From assembly GCA_018894105.1 (NCBI GenBank), contig CM032121.1, positions 19,192,730 through 19,256,729 of the forward strand: a stretch of 64,000 bases of DNA, written 5' to 3'. Positions 43,641 to 55,473 of the stretch are shown here, in pieces. Both the position numbers and the translations under genes were made by a program. This DNA is from Jacaranda mimosifolia (Eukaryota > Streptophyta > Magnoliopsida > Lamiales > Bignoniaceae). The number at the start of each line of letters is the position of its first letter. The first letter of the stretch is position 1. The notes below the pieces were generated by a model, which was given only the letters and a program-made list of their open reading frames with translations, did no database searches and was not told where the DNA came from.

Positions 43641-46347
43641 TTACGCCACTGCCCCGGTGTTGTCGCAATAGACAACCACTGGCTCAGCAATGCTAGGCAC
43701 TACCTTCAACTCTTGAATGAAGTTTTTCATCCAAACACCTTCATTTGCAACTTTCAAAGACGCAATGTATTTTGCTTTAGTGGTGGAATCGATCGTGGTG
43801 TCTTGTTTAGAACTCTTCCAACTCGTTATTGAGGCAAAATATAAATCTAGAAATAGATTTGAGGTCATCTACTTCGGATTGGAAACTTAAATCTGAAAAC
43901 CCTTGTAACTTCAATTCTCATTTGCCGTACACTAAAAACAAGTCCTTAGTCCTTCTCAAGTACTTAAGGATTGCTTTCACGGCTATCCAGTATCTCTCAC
44001 CTGAGATTGGATTAGAACCTACTCGTAATACTTAGTGAGTGTGCCACATCCGGTCTAGTACATTAAACTGCATACATTATGCTACCAATAGCGGAGGCAT
44101 AGGGTATGTGAGACATCCTTCGTTTCTCCTCTTCTGTCTTAGGGGCTATAGACTTGGAGAGACGAATGTCATGTCCCATGGGAAGAAATTTCTTCTTGGA
44201 CTCTTTCGTACTAAACCTCTTTAGTATTTTGTCAATGTACGGGGTTTGGGATAAACCTAGCATCCTCTTAGATCTATCTCTATAGATACGTATTTCTAAT
44301 ACATATGATGCTTCTCCCAAATCCTTCATGGAGAATTGTGTAGATAACCACTCTTTAGTACACTCTAACATTCCTACCTCATTCCCAATGAGAAGGATGT
44401 CATTGACATAAAGCACAATAAATTGTATACTACTCCTACTAGGCCTTTTTGTACACACACGAACCATACACACTTGTGACAAAGCCAAAAGATTTAACCA
44501 TTTTGTCAAAACGTATGTTCCAACTTTGAAATGCTTGTTTGAGTCCATAAATGGATCTCTGGAGTTTGCAAACCTTTTGCTGACTCCTCTTGGATGTAAA
44601 ACCTTGTGGTTGCTTCATATAAATTTCTTCTTCAATGTCGCTATTGAGGGAAGCGGTTTTCATATCCATTTTCCATATCTTATAGTCATAATATGTGGCT
44701 ATGGCAAAAAGAATATGAATTGACTTAGGCATTGTGATCATGAAAAGGTTTTCTCAAAATTGATACCGAGTCTTTGAGTGTAAACCTTTGCCACTAGTCG
44801 CGCCTTAAAAGTCACCACTTCTCCATCCACTCCAAGCTTTCGCTTATAGATCCACTTGCAACCTATGGGAACTATTCCCTTTAGTGGATCTACCAAAGTC
44901 CATACTTTGTTCGAGTACATGAAGTCCATTTCGGATCTCATGGCTTCAAGCCAACATCCCGAATCTATGTCCAACATAGCTTCCTCATAGGTCTTCGAAT
45001 CACTATCCGATGAGCCTGTTTCATAAAGGAATCTAAACATTTCGGGTTGCTTATTGATTCGGTCTGACCTACATAAAGGTTGTGTACAAGGCTCTTGTTA
45101 CTTGCTTGTTTCCACCGCTTGTGGGATTTCTTGATTATCTTGAACTTCATCAAGTTCAACAATAACATTTCTATCTAATAGAAATTTCTTTTCCAAAAAG
45201 TGGGTGTTCCTTGAAACAAACACCTTTTGTTCCGAGGCATTATAGAAATAATAACCCGTAGACTCTCTAGGGTATCCCACAAACTTGCACAAGGTGGATC
45301 TTCTATCCAATTTATCTCACACTGTCCGTCTTACATAAGCGGGAGATCCCCAAACCTTGAGACAGTAGTAAGAGGGTGCTTTGCCAAACCACATCTCATG
45401 TATCTTTAGAACTGACATAGATGGTACTATGTTTAGTAAGCTCGCCGTTGTTTGTAAGGCGTTTCCCCAAAAGGATATAGGCACATTGAAAAAACTCATC
45501 ATGAAATGTACCATGCCCAATAAGGTACGATTTCTCCTCTAGGCTACTCCATTGTGTTGGGGTGTGCTGGGTGGATTCCATTGAGAGATAATCTCATTCT
45601 TCTTTAGATAATCCAAGAATTCGGTGCTCAAGTAATCCCCCATCGATTCAATTGAAGAACTTTAATACTTAGTCCCAATTGCTTTTCCATTTCACTCCTA
45701 CACTCTTTGAACTTTTCAAAGGCTTCGGACTTTTTCTTCATAAGAAACATGTGTCCGAACCGACTATAGTCATCGGTTAAGTTGATGAAGTGGGAATAAC
45801 CTTATCTCCCACGAACTCTTAGTAGTCCACAAACATCCGTATGGATCGAATCCAAGAGACTTGTGGAGCGCTCCGTTTGTCCTACAAAGGGAGCCTTGGT
45901 CATTTTTCCCTTTAAACAAGATTCAAAAGTTGGAAGGTTCTCAATGCCACTAACATTTAGTGCTTTGAGAGCTTCTAACTTGCTCATCCTATTCTTAGAG
46001 ACATGGCCAAGTCTTGCATCCCACAACATGGCATCTTCTTGGTTATCTAACTTTCTTTTACTTGATTGAATGTGCATAAGTGAAGGTTTAGAATCAAGTG
46101 TGTAAAATCCATTTATTAATGTACCTTGAGCAATCAAAGAACCATTCTTTAATGCCTTCGACTTTCCATTCGATATAGAAAAATCAAATCCTTCATTATC
46201 AATAACGGGAAATAATGTTCTTAACAAGATGGGGTACATAATAAATGGGATCAAGTGTAATGCGCATTCCACAAGTCCAACTTGATAACACCTTGAAAAG
46301 TGGCCGCAACTCTTGCTCAATTTCCTAAGTGGAGGATCATATCCCAT
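43641..46347 (-). pseudogene. Copia pol remnant (GAG-pre-integrase, integrase, RT, RNase H)
   Basis: In order on the minus strand: 45802-46347 has the pre-integrase stretch LWDARLGHVSKNRMSKL and the start of the integrase (HTDVCG); 45317-45520 has an integrase-core piece (SFFNVPISFWGNAL); 44738-45040 and 44439-44741 cover the RT start (WKMDMKTASLNSDIEEEIYM, KQPQGF, IYGLKQA). The active-site block at 44399-44410 reads YVND instead of YVDD, followed by ILLIGNEV. 43641-43868 is RNase H (VYCDNTGAVA). At least seven stops or frame changes interrupt it. Such a protein would be cut and joined into viral-like particles if intact; here it is not. Confidence 0.9.
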
Positions 46348-46508
46348 TCACGGAGACTCCTTCTTCTTTCTATCCCCTGTAATGAATTACAAAGGTGAGA
46401 ACCGCATATGGTATCAAATACCTATGTGGAAGAATTAGTCGTCATATGCATTTCAATAAAGTACATACCCTTCTCAAAGGTTGCAAGGTAAGCTTAGCAA
46501 AATTTTTT

Positions 46509-47287
46509 TCAATGCCCCTTTTTCGCCATAGTAGAAACAACTAGCTTTGGTTCTAACCTTCTTCTTAACCCTCCCAGAACTCTTTTTGGGTTGCTTCCCT
46601 TTCGAGGAAGAACTTTCTTCCTCTTACCTCCCTTTCTAGGACCCGGAAGGCTCTTCGACTTGGAGGAAGATGCAAGCATAAGGGGATTTTCCGTTCTCAT
46701 AGTTGCCTTTGTGGTCACAAGCATATTAATTAATTCGTTAATCGTAACATCTTGATTGGACATATTGAAGTTTATAATGAATTGATCATATAATGGTGGT
46801 AATGACTGTAGGATGAAATCCACGTAAAGGTCATTGTCCATGATCACATCTAACTATCCAAGCTTCTCGATGAGTCCAATCATCTTGAGGCCGTGATCAT
46901 AGATATTGGACCCTTCTCTCATCCTTACCCTAAGAGCTCCTTAGACAAAGCAAACCTTTTGTGTCTACTTTGTACACCATACAACTCTTGCAAGTATATA
47001 TAGATCTTTCGAGCATGTTTCATGTGCTCATGAGTCTTTTGGAGCTCGTTGGACATGGATGCCATCATGACACACCCCACTTATAGATCATCATGTACAA
47101 ATTTTGTAAACATTTCACGTTGTGCATCGGTGGCATCATCACCAAATGTGTCCATGGGACTTTGATCAAGGATGTAAGTCCGCTTTTCAAAGTCAAGAAT
47201 GATTTTAAGATTTCTTAACGAATCTTGGAAGTTAGGCTTGGTAAGTTTATTGGTTTCCAAAATTGATGCGAGTGGATTCTTAGCCAT
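46509..47287 (-). pseudogene. Copia gag remnant
   Basis: Starts with ATG at 47287 (MAKNPLASILETNKLTKPNF...), typical of plant copia gag, and runs to a stop at 47081. A second piece at 46509-46847 reads ...DLYVDFILQSLPPLYDQFI and then a Lys/Arg/Ser-rich stretch. The expected CCHC zinc knuckle at the end is reduced to ...MAKKGH, with its cysteines lost. Between the pieces, frames are broken. Confidence 0.8.
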
Positions 47288-47469
47288 TTTGATTGAAGAT
47301 TTCAAAAATCTACAAGAGGAGAAAAAAAAGAGTATAAGCATGTGATTGAGTTTGGTATTAAAAACATGTTTATGGTCTTTCAAGCATCCTCCCACTATTT
47401 TATCAAATTCTTCACCCCCAAGAAGATTTCGGGAAATCATATTTCCTAGTGAGAATCAAGATCCTAAGG

Positions 47470-49242
47470 ACTTGTAAGTGGACCCCCGCTTTGAGTGCCA
47501 TCCACAAACAATTGAAAGGTGAGCAATGCTTGCTAATTGCATCACATGCAACTCTTGATATATTTTGCCTCACTTTTCATATAGACACCCCACTTCGAGT
47601 GCATTTACATTGCTAAGTGTTAAGTCGTACCTACCAATCAAACTTTGATTCAAGATAGCTCCATGTCGTCCCCCACTTTGAGTGCCAATGCAAAGAGGTT
47701 CTCAAATCAAATGTGCATCATATGCTAAGTATACGCTCACAGCTTTCCTCCTAAGTGTGACCCCCACTTCGAGTGCCATCACACAAATTTGGTAGCATCA
47801 TCACGGCGCATACTATTGGTAGAATGCTTTGATTAATTAAAACTCTTTTAATTTGTATCCATTTCGATTTAATATTTGAAAAGCACTTAGACATTCTAAG
47901 TGGAGGGTGTTTGCTTGTAAAGATCTCATCATTTTATCTTCTTATTTAGATTTTCTATATCCTAAATATGCATCTCATACATCAATAGGATATGAAAAAC
48001 GTAAATAAGTAAATGTGCCTAGCATGCTCTTAGGGTGGGATGACCATGAGCCTAACCAAGTGGTGCACTTAAAGCCATAGGTGTACCACCTAGTTGATTT
48101 TATGTAGGTTGATTAAATCTAGCTATTACATAAGTGTATCCCATACATACATGGGTCTTCAAAAGTCTCCATGCCTCCAATGGACTCATTTGCTGCATGC
48201 AATTACATGAATAGGAAATCCTCACTCCTAGTGATTCTACTCTCATAACATTTACAAGGTAGAAATGAAGAGGCATGCAAGCCTCAATTTAATACAACTC
48301 ATTTCAACAACTTGAAACAAATAAAAAAAATATTAAAGGCTCATGATCATCCCCATTCATTCATCATCCATTCAACGATTAATGAACAATAAATAAATCT
48401 AGAATTGATAATTAATTCTAACAATTAAATGCTTATCTTATAAACAAATAATTAACAAGCATAACATTTATGCCATAAATTGGAGATTAACTTTAACTAG
48501 ATTTTAAAAGCAATAAAAAATGTCAAACATAATTTTGAGGACTTGCACAACACTTGTGCATCTATAACACACGATTTAATGCCATTTCTAGCCACTCAAG
48601 GAACCAAAAAGAAGCTCAAAACCTGCCTAATCCTAAACTGGGCACTACTGGCCAAGCTTGGCATGCTGCTGGGCAATAGCTCTAGGTCACTGCCAGGCTA
48701 GCTTGCACCATTGCTGCCGGCAGCCCCTGTTTTGGGGTTAAAGGCTAGTCAAGCTTATTTTTAGCTCTATTTTTGTGCACAAAAAATTGTAGAACACTTT
48801 GTAGACATTAAATCACACATTATGGACCAATTTCTAGATCTAAAACTCCTTTTAAAACTGAAAATCAAACTGCTCAATCATGATTCAAAAATTGAAGTTC
48901 AAGTGAGAATCAAATTCTCCAAAAACCTCCAATCAAATTCCAATCTCATTGGATCAAAAAATGACCAAAACACTTTTGATCGAAAACAACATGCTATATC
49001 ATCATATAACATCAATTAATGCCAAATCAACATTCAACATTAATAACTATGAATTGAAACATACTAGAACATGAATCAACACTTAAATCACATAAAAGCA
49101 TGCTTTCAATTCATCAAGCAATTGAGCTACAAGCATTATCAACCAAACACTCCAATCCATTACTCGGATCAAGTATTTGGTGATGTTGATCAATTCATAA
49201 CATGAATCAACCAAACAATTATCCAAAACATAGCATGAAATA
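47470..49242 (-). other. Copia 5' leader with four repeats of a ~19-bp motif
   Basis: No gene. A motif of the form CCCCCACTTYGAGTGCCA occurs on the plus strand at about 47483, 47588, 47670 and 47761 (spacings 105, 82 and 91 bp), with unrelated sequence between. The rest is AT-rich with no recognisable frame; the 65-codon frame at 48822-49019 has no known motif. Confidence 0.7.
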
Positions 49243-49256
49243 GGCGTCGATACCAC
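49243..49256 (-). other. Copia primer-binding site (altered)
   Basis: Minus-strand GTGGTATCGACGCC follows the 5' LTR. The usual copia PBS begins TGGTATCAGAGC, complementary to initiator tRNA-Met. TGGTATC is kept, but the next bases differ, so the site is either mutated or uses a variant primer. Confidence 0.6.
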
Positions 49257-51439
49257 TTGAAAGCAAGAGTAGCGTTAGGATCCATAAATCAAAACTTCAA
49301 AAGCTTGAAAAATAACTAAGCCACTCAAGCAACTAAGGATCTATACATGCTATCCAGAAACTATCTGGAATCGGCACAGCAGAAAGGCAGCAATCTTTGC
49401 CCTGTTAAATTGCTCCAAAAATCACCAAATTAAATCTGGAACACCTCCACACACTAAGGAAGCTATTGTGAAAACATTGGAGCAAGAACACTTTCTAATC
49501 GCTCCAAAAATATTCACCAATTTGGAGCTACTGTAGGTGGATCTCCAAGATATAGCAAGTCAAAGGCCTTGCCTCTATTGATATGATCCACACCCCAATC
49601 AATCTTCCAATTTTCCCTCACTAGAAGCTGGAGTTATAGAGGAGAAAATAAGGTAAAGGAGGTTGATTGTAAGGTTGGGAAGAACAAGGAATACAAATCT
49701 CAACACATGATGCAATGCATAGAGAAAGAGAGAGAGAGTTTTGGAGAGAATGCAAAGAATTTAATCGTCACAATTTTCAGCAATGTGTATTCGAATTTGC
49801 TCACCCTCTATATCAATATATAGAGGGTGGAAGGTGTGATTCTAGTTGGCATCACACCTTCCTAAAGGTGACTACCCATGTGGCATGTCAAGTTGGCAAA
49901 TTCAAATTCAAGTCTCATTTGAATTTCATGTGTATTTCAATTACATTTGGAATCTAATTCCAAGTTAATTAAGATGCTAATTTAAATGAACACATCATTT
50001 AAATTTTCCCTCCAAAAAGTATTCCTCCCATTAATTAAATTAGACACTTTAATTTAATTAATTAACCTTTGATTTCACTCTTAAATCAAACAAGCTTAAC
50101 TCATAAGCTTAAACTAGTCAACTCAACTCTTTGAGTCAACTTGACCAATTGATGGTCAATATGGCACCAAATAATTAACTTCTTAATTGTTGGTCTAATT
50201 TAACTCTTTAAATTAGTTGTTTAATTTAACACTTAAATTAATCAAACCAAAATTGACCGTTAAATTGGATCTTTGAAAATCGATCACCAAAGGGTGAGTT
50301 CTTCTAACATTTAGAAAATTGCTCTACCAATTTTGGAAGCTAATTGGTTTTTGTGTGTGACTCAATAGCTTCTACCATTCATTGGATATGGGCTTATAAC
50401 TCTTTGTGACTTTTGAATATCTTATATTCATTTTAGTTTAAAACTTTTTTTAAACTAATCGACTCAATTCAATTAATCTCATTAATCGAAGAGTACCCAA
50501 TCTCCATGGTTGATGTCCAACCTCAAGCCCATGGAGCCCAACTAATTGGCCGAAATGAATATTCTGGAGAACCATCATAGCTCTAGCTCTACGCGTATCA
50601 TGCAAATACTGTCCTTCTGTCTCCTATCTCTCGAAAGAAGCCTAGGGCAAGATATTTGCCGGCTCCTTAATATCCTCGATACTATATCTCTATTCTTAAT
50701 GTTCGATTCCCTTGTGTGACCTCACCTTTGGAAAACTCCTTTTCCAAATTGTCACACCACCTTGCGTAAGGATTTCTTGGAATCTATCATTATAGAACAC
50801 ATATGAGATGCACTCGCCCTTCACAAATGCGAGGAGTTAGATTCCATCTTGGATCTCACAAACCTCTATGCGAAGTAGCTCATACCCAACCTCAACCCAA
50901 AAGACCCTCTAAGTAGTCAAGGAAGAGTCAAAGCATGAGGACCGGATACAAAGTTACCATGGATCCTTAGGTCAGAGGACTAATAATATGCATTAACGTA
51001 AGCGGGAGAATTAACCACTACCGACTTGCTACTACGACTATCTAGTGGATTCTCCAGTGAGCTTTTAGTGCCTTATTTTCTAACAAGCACCTACTAACAC
51101 GCACAAATATCTCACACGGCTGCTCATGGAATGGAGCAATATCTAACTTTTGAATTTATGCATCGTTAGTTCAAGTCTATCCGGATCTTAGATGCCCTGT
51201 TTCATAAGATCCTAGACTTGAAAGATTTAAGATCACGACCGTGTGAGACTTATTCCATGGTCATCGAACCAAGTCTTGTAGTCATAAGTGATCTAGGGGC
51301 TTTATCCAAATGCAAGTGAAGTAATAAAGAGCGTAAGATGAAGATGGCCATATAAAGAATATCATTCAATCAATATTATTTTACAAGGAAACAACTTATA
51401 CAAGGCCAATCTAATTGGCTTGTCAGGCACTATTCCAAC
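49257..51439 (-). repeat. Copia 5' LTR (2.18 kb)
   Basis: Matches 41184-43414. On the minus strand it starts GTTGGAATAGTGCC and ends GCTTTCAA, then the PBS region. It has a small duplication 'agctctagctctacgcg' near 50577-50594 not seen in the other LTR. Confidence 0.9.
49802..49829. repeat. Same palindrome in the 5' LTR
   Basis: The stem is identical to the copy at 41799-41826; only the loop differs (CAAT instead of CTAT). Confidence 0.8.
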
Positions 51440-52039
51440 GCTTGCTCCTTGAAAAATATTTTCAATCGGCTCAAAAGATTTTAGGAAAATGTTTATGTAA
51501 TACTTCCGGATCATAAGCTATTATTATGTTTGTTCATGAAGTCAAACAATTTTATTTTTGACAATTTCTGGTGTTATCAATATGTTTTATGCTATTAAAT
51601 ATTATATAAAATTGTTCAAATAAATTAATCAAATTGTTTAATATTACATACAAAAAAATTTAAGTTGGTCGGTTAACAGTTGTAGTAGAATAATAATTTT
51701 AAAGCAAGATAAAAAAGGGAATATAATAAGTGCCTAATTATATAGGAATAAGTAATTTAGGTGATTATTGAATTTAAATGCAATGTTATTGGACCATGGT
51801 ATTGATTATAACTATTATCTTTGGAAGTGGATTTTAAGGACATAAATTTAAAATTATTGTTAGGTGAAATGTTTAAATTTTATATTACACTCTGTGATCC
51901 TACATAATTATTTTGTCATAATTGAAATACTAATTATTTGAATATTAATATATAAAAGCTATATTCATATATTTTTCATAATTTTATATTTAATTTGAAT
52001 ACAATATCCATATATAATATATGTCCTATCAATAATTAT
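51440..52039. other. Unassigned AT-rich stretch
   Basis: No gene. A stretch near 51950-51985 resembles the start of the Helitron-like segment (tataaaagctatattcatatatttt), so an older partial copy may be present. Confidence 0.35.
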
Positions 52040-52437
52040 TCTACTACTATAAAAACTATATTAATGTATTTTTTTTATTACAATTTTCAACTCAATTTTA
52101 GTAAATACTGAATATACTTACATTACGTTAATTTATTTTTTAATATATATATATTGTGTAGGAAAAATTTGAAAATTTGTAGGGAATGGTGCAATTTCAA
52201 GAGCATTTAACCTAATGATACATAAGTCATGTTGATATAAAATATTGTTATATTTCATTTATTTCAACTTTAGATTGAATTCAATAAAATTTCTATTAAA
52301 TTTTTCTTAAATTAGTTTTTTTGTTTAATATTTGTAATATTTATAGAAATATAAATATTTAAAGTTAATTATATTAAATATAATAAATTTTTAAATTTAA
52401 AATTATTACCCTATACAACGCACGGGATAATAGCTAG
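52040..52437 (+). mobile_element. Possible non-autonomous Helitron
   Basis: The left end reads TCTACTACTATAAAAACTAT, like plant Helitron 5' ends that start TC. The right end reads caacgcacgggataatagCTAG followed by T, matching the CTRR terminus with a GC-rich hairpin-like region just before it and insertion before a T. The hairpin is degenerate, and the base before TC is T, not the expected A, so confidence is moderate to low. Non-coding, ~398 bp. Confidence 0.4.
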
Positions 52438-53087
52438 TTTCAATACAAATGAATTAGATACGTAAATCATATGAGTTTATTAATAAATTCCATATAAATT
52501 TGTTGGTAGTGAAACCATGACTTCATTGATTATCTATAATTAAAATTATTTTGTTTATATAATTGAATCATATGCCCAATCTAAATACGACGACATTAAT
52601 CAATTAATTATTATTTATATTTATATTATAGTATCTCACCCCATTGATGAATTTCAAAATTATAATAATTCTAAATATTATATAATAGTTTCCATATTCC
52701 ATAATAATTTGAGTTCCATTCGAATTATCTATTGGTATCATATTATAAAGTAAATGAACAAAATACATCACACATTTTGTACTAATATTTCTATTTTTAT
52801 TATAGTATCTCACCATCTTAATAATTTCTTTATGTTCAAGTAATTGTAGGAATAAGATAACATATTTTTGTTATTCCATACTTTAAAATGCATTATATTA
52901 GTAAATCATAAGATTTTCTAGTGAACTTCACAAATAATTTGTTGATAGGAAAATTATGGTGCTATCGATGCTTGCTTCACAAAGGTGTTTCCTAACCCAA
53001 AAATTTTATAAGTGAACTAAATTGGTTGTAATTCTATAAAAAAAAATCATGCAACAATGACCTTAAGCAATTCAACTTATTACATAT
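52438..53087. other. Unassigned AT-rich stretch
   Basis: No gene. A motif tattatagtatctcacc occurs at 52624-52640 and again at 52799-52815, suggesting a small duplicated segment of ~175 bp spacing. Confidence 0.4.
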
Positions 53088-53100
53088 CACTACAAGAAAT
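53088..53100 (+). repeat. CACTA terminal inverted repeat (one end)
   Basis: CACTACAAGAAAT, matching the terminal repeat of many plant CACTA elements. Confidence 0.8.
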
Positions 53101-53104
53101 TTCA

Positions 53105-53720
53105 TATTTCACAATGAAACATTTTTGTTGCAAAAAGAATAAGATTTCGTTGCAAAAATCATGCACAAAAAAAAAATCGTTGCCAGCTCCATTGGGGTAT
53201 ACTTGTAGCAAAAAGTTCATGGCAACAAAAAACATGAATTGTCGCCAACAAATTGAACATAGACAACGATGTTTATTTCGTTGTGGAAGTATATATAATA
53301 GTCAACAAATAATATTGTTCCAAAAAAATTATTTGCTCATAGACAAAGTTAATATTTTGTTGTCAAAAGTCTAATTATTAGTAAGTCATATAATAAGAAT
53401 CGCTATAATATATTCCGTTGCAAAATATGTGATTTTTAACAACAAAATATTTCATGCGTGCAAATGTTTTTGCGCAACAGATGTTTTTGTGCCTAAAGAC
53501 TCCTATTATCAACAAAGTGTTTCATTCCTAAAAACATTTTTAATAAAAAATAATTTTGTGCCTAAAACCCCTTTTTCATCAACAATACGTCTTGTGGCTG
53601 AAAATATTTTTGCGCAACGAATACTTTTATGTTTCAATACCTTTTTATTTTATGAAATATTTTGTACTTAAAAGTATTAATAATCAAAGTTTCGTGCCTA
53701 AAGAATTTTTTAGGCACCTG
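53105..53720. repeat. CACTA subterminal repeats
   Basis: Short, partly inverted motifs built on TTTCGTTGC / GCAACGAA recur: near 53128, 53147, 53178, 53265, 53276, 53418, 53474 and 53614. Motifs such as 'cctaaa-actcc' and 'caacaaagtgttt' are interspersed. Subterminal arrays are where CACTA DNA-binding proteins act in studied elements. Confidence 0.65.
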
Positions 53721-53971
53721 CTGCTTATAAATGGCATTACACAAGAAATGATTTTGATACCACAAGAAAGATGCAGAACCAAATAGTCTACTGCACTATT
53801 CCCTACTTTCCGGTGGTGCCATTCACAAGCAGGAGCCTCATTAGCTACCTTTGTTTTGTCACATGCAGCAACATGGACACCAACGACAGCTCGACCAGAC
53901 GGATCTAGATTCTTGGACCTACTGCATCCTATTCTATAGCCTTTCAAGTACTGCATGCCACACTTGGACAC
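53684..53971 (-). other. Unrecognised 95-codon minus-strand frame in the CACTA
   Basis: Reads MSKCGMQYLKGYRIGCSRSK... with six cysteines and a GVHVAACDKT stretch. It lies just inside the subterminal region on the same strand as the transposase, where a second CACTA gene (TNPA-like) could end. I recognise no domain, and the frame may be chance. Weak. Confidence 0.2.
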
Positions 53972-54002
53972 CCTGGAACATGTGATCTTGCAGTACTCTA
54001 TT

Positions 54003-54850
54003 CAAAAGAACAAGTAAAAGGATTTGAAAAGGAAAAGGAAAGTGTGGAAAGTAAGTCAAGAAGCTAGGTGGTTGTGCAATAATTAACCTTAGGGAAGAAT
54101 CCTAAAATATGGTCTTATAGTAGTACCCTTTTTTTGTTATTGGAGGATTCTCAGGGTAAACAAATAACAACCAACTATTAGTCTTATTTTTTTGTACTTC
54201 CAAGGTCAAGTCTTAACTTCCATTTTAAGTCGAACAAAACTCTTCATGAAAAATGAATAGGAGCATTAACCAAACAATTTTTTTTGGCAAATATCAACAG
54301 GACTAGACGGCATATTAGCTTCACCAAACTGATATTTACAGTTTTAACTATGGTAATCTCATCTTAACATTTTCCATTATGGATCAATACTGATTGCAAC
54401 ATTTATAAATTCTATCTAAAAAGAGAACACGAGCTTCAACACCCCATGTCGAAGTTGCTTTGTTAGCTCTCAAACAATCATAAAGATAAAGAGCTTTGAT
54501 CTGAATCCAAATCAAGCAGACAACATAGATGAAAACTATTTCTAAGAAGCATGTAGTAAATGATTATCAAGAGAATCCAATGCCCTTCTAGTTATACATA
54601 AACAAGTAACAAGTAACCTATATAATACCTTTCTACATGTTTCTTGGCGAAACTCCTCCTTGTTGGGTGCTTCGTGAAAAGCCTTCGCTAGAAAAAAAAT
54701 GAGTAAAACAATTTGAAAAGAAAAAGGAAAAGGAAAGCATGTAAAATAAGTCAAGAAGTCAATCATATAATTTATCTTAGGGAAGAATCATCAACGATGT
54801 CCCTATAGTAGTACCCCTCTCTTCTTGCTGGAGTATTCTTAGTGTAAACA
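54003..54850. repeat. Two diverged direct copies of a ~160-bp segment
   Basis: 54003-54170 and 54695-54850 share 'aaaggaaaaggaaag', 'aagtcaagaag', 'cttagggaagaatc', 'tatagtagtaccc', 'ggag-attct-ag-gtaaacaaa' in the same order, with about 690 bp between starts. Non-coding. The copies lie within the CACTA. Confidence 0.65.
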
Positions 54851-55473
54851 AAATTTGCATTAAGTAACATCGTATATGTAACCTGTCCCAAGTACAAAAA
54901 GATATCCAAATACATGCATCATAACAAAGGAAAAAAACACATCAAATGAATAGATAGCTCTATCTGTTAGCTAGCATGATCTTTCAAGCCATCAATCCAA
55001 CTGTATCCAATTCCATCGCTGAACTGTTCAAAACTCTATCGAGTATTGACAATTTTAATGATTAAAAGAATGATCAAAAAGTGCCTTGATCATTAATGGC
55101 TATTTTCCACATCCAAAATAAGTATGTAAAAATCATGCATTCAACAAAAAATTTCACATGTGAAGGGGACAATTGAAACTAAAGATGTTGAAAATTAAAA
55201 ATAATACCTCTAAAAATTTTAAGGGATAACTTTCAGTTAATCCGATTGCTCTAGGATGTACAACGCAGTCTGGTCTAGTAAATTTTCCTTTCCAACCTCT
55301 TTCTCTGCAACATCTATGTCTTTTTTTTTTCATGTTCGCCAAACACTATTATATCACCAAACAAAAGAAAAACATAATACAAGTTATATACAATAACATA
55401 AATTTATATTTAAAACCAACATTAATTTTTATAAATTTTTCACCTGTGTCGCTAGTAGGGGTTTGTATTTAAT
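54851..55473. other. CACTA interior without a recognised gene
   Basis: The 3' flank of the transposase. A short minus-strand frame at 55154-55342 (MANMKKKRHRCCRERGWKGK...) is basic and could be a terminal exon, but nothing supports it. Confidence 0.35.

Larger units (their letters stand above)
41184..51439 (-). mobile_element. Full-length Ty1/copia LTR retrotransposon, inactive
   Basis: A 10.26-kb element read on the minus strand: 5' LTR 49257-51439, a PBS-like block next to it, a 1.8-kb leader, gag, then pol in copia order (protease/GAG-pre-integrase, integrase, RT, RNase H), a purine tract (GGCAAGTGGGAGA, about 43418-43430), and 3' LTR 41184-43414. The two LTRs match along their whole length with scattered differences and several indels, so the insertion is not recent. 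gag and pol are broken by many stops. No clean 5-bp target duplication is visible at the ends, perhaps because the terminal bases have changed. Long 2.2-kb LTRs are at the upper end for copia elements. Confidence 0.9.

Noticed and set aside
43587..44224. Plus-strand open frames across the copia pol
   Set aside because: They are antisense shadows of the minus-strand RNase H and RT remnant.
47470..47790. Four spaced repeats as a CRISPR array
   Set aside because: Only four copies with unequal spacers of 60-90 bp inside a copia leader; not a CRISPR structure.
41179..51444. 5-bp target duplication for the copia element
   Set aside because: Bases just outside the LTRs (tagca on the left, cttgc or gcttg on the right) do not match; the terminal bases themselves have changed.
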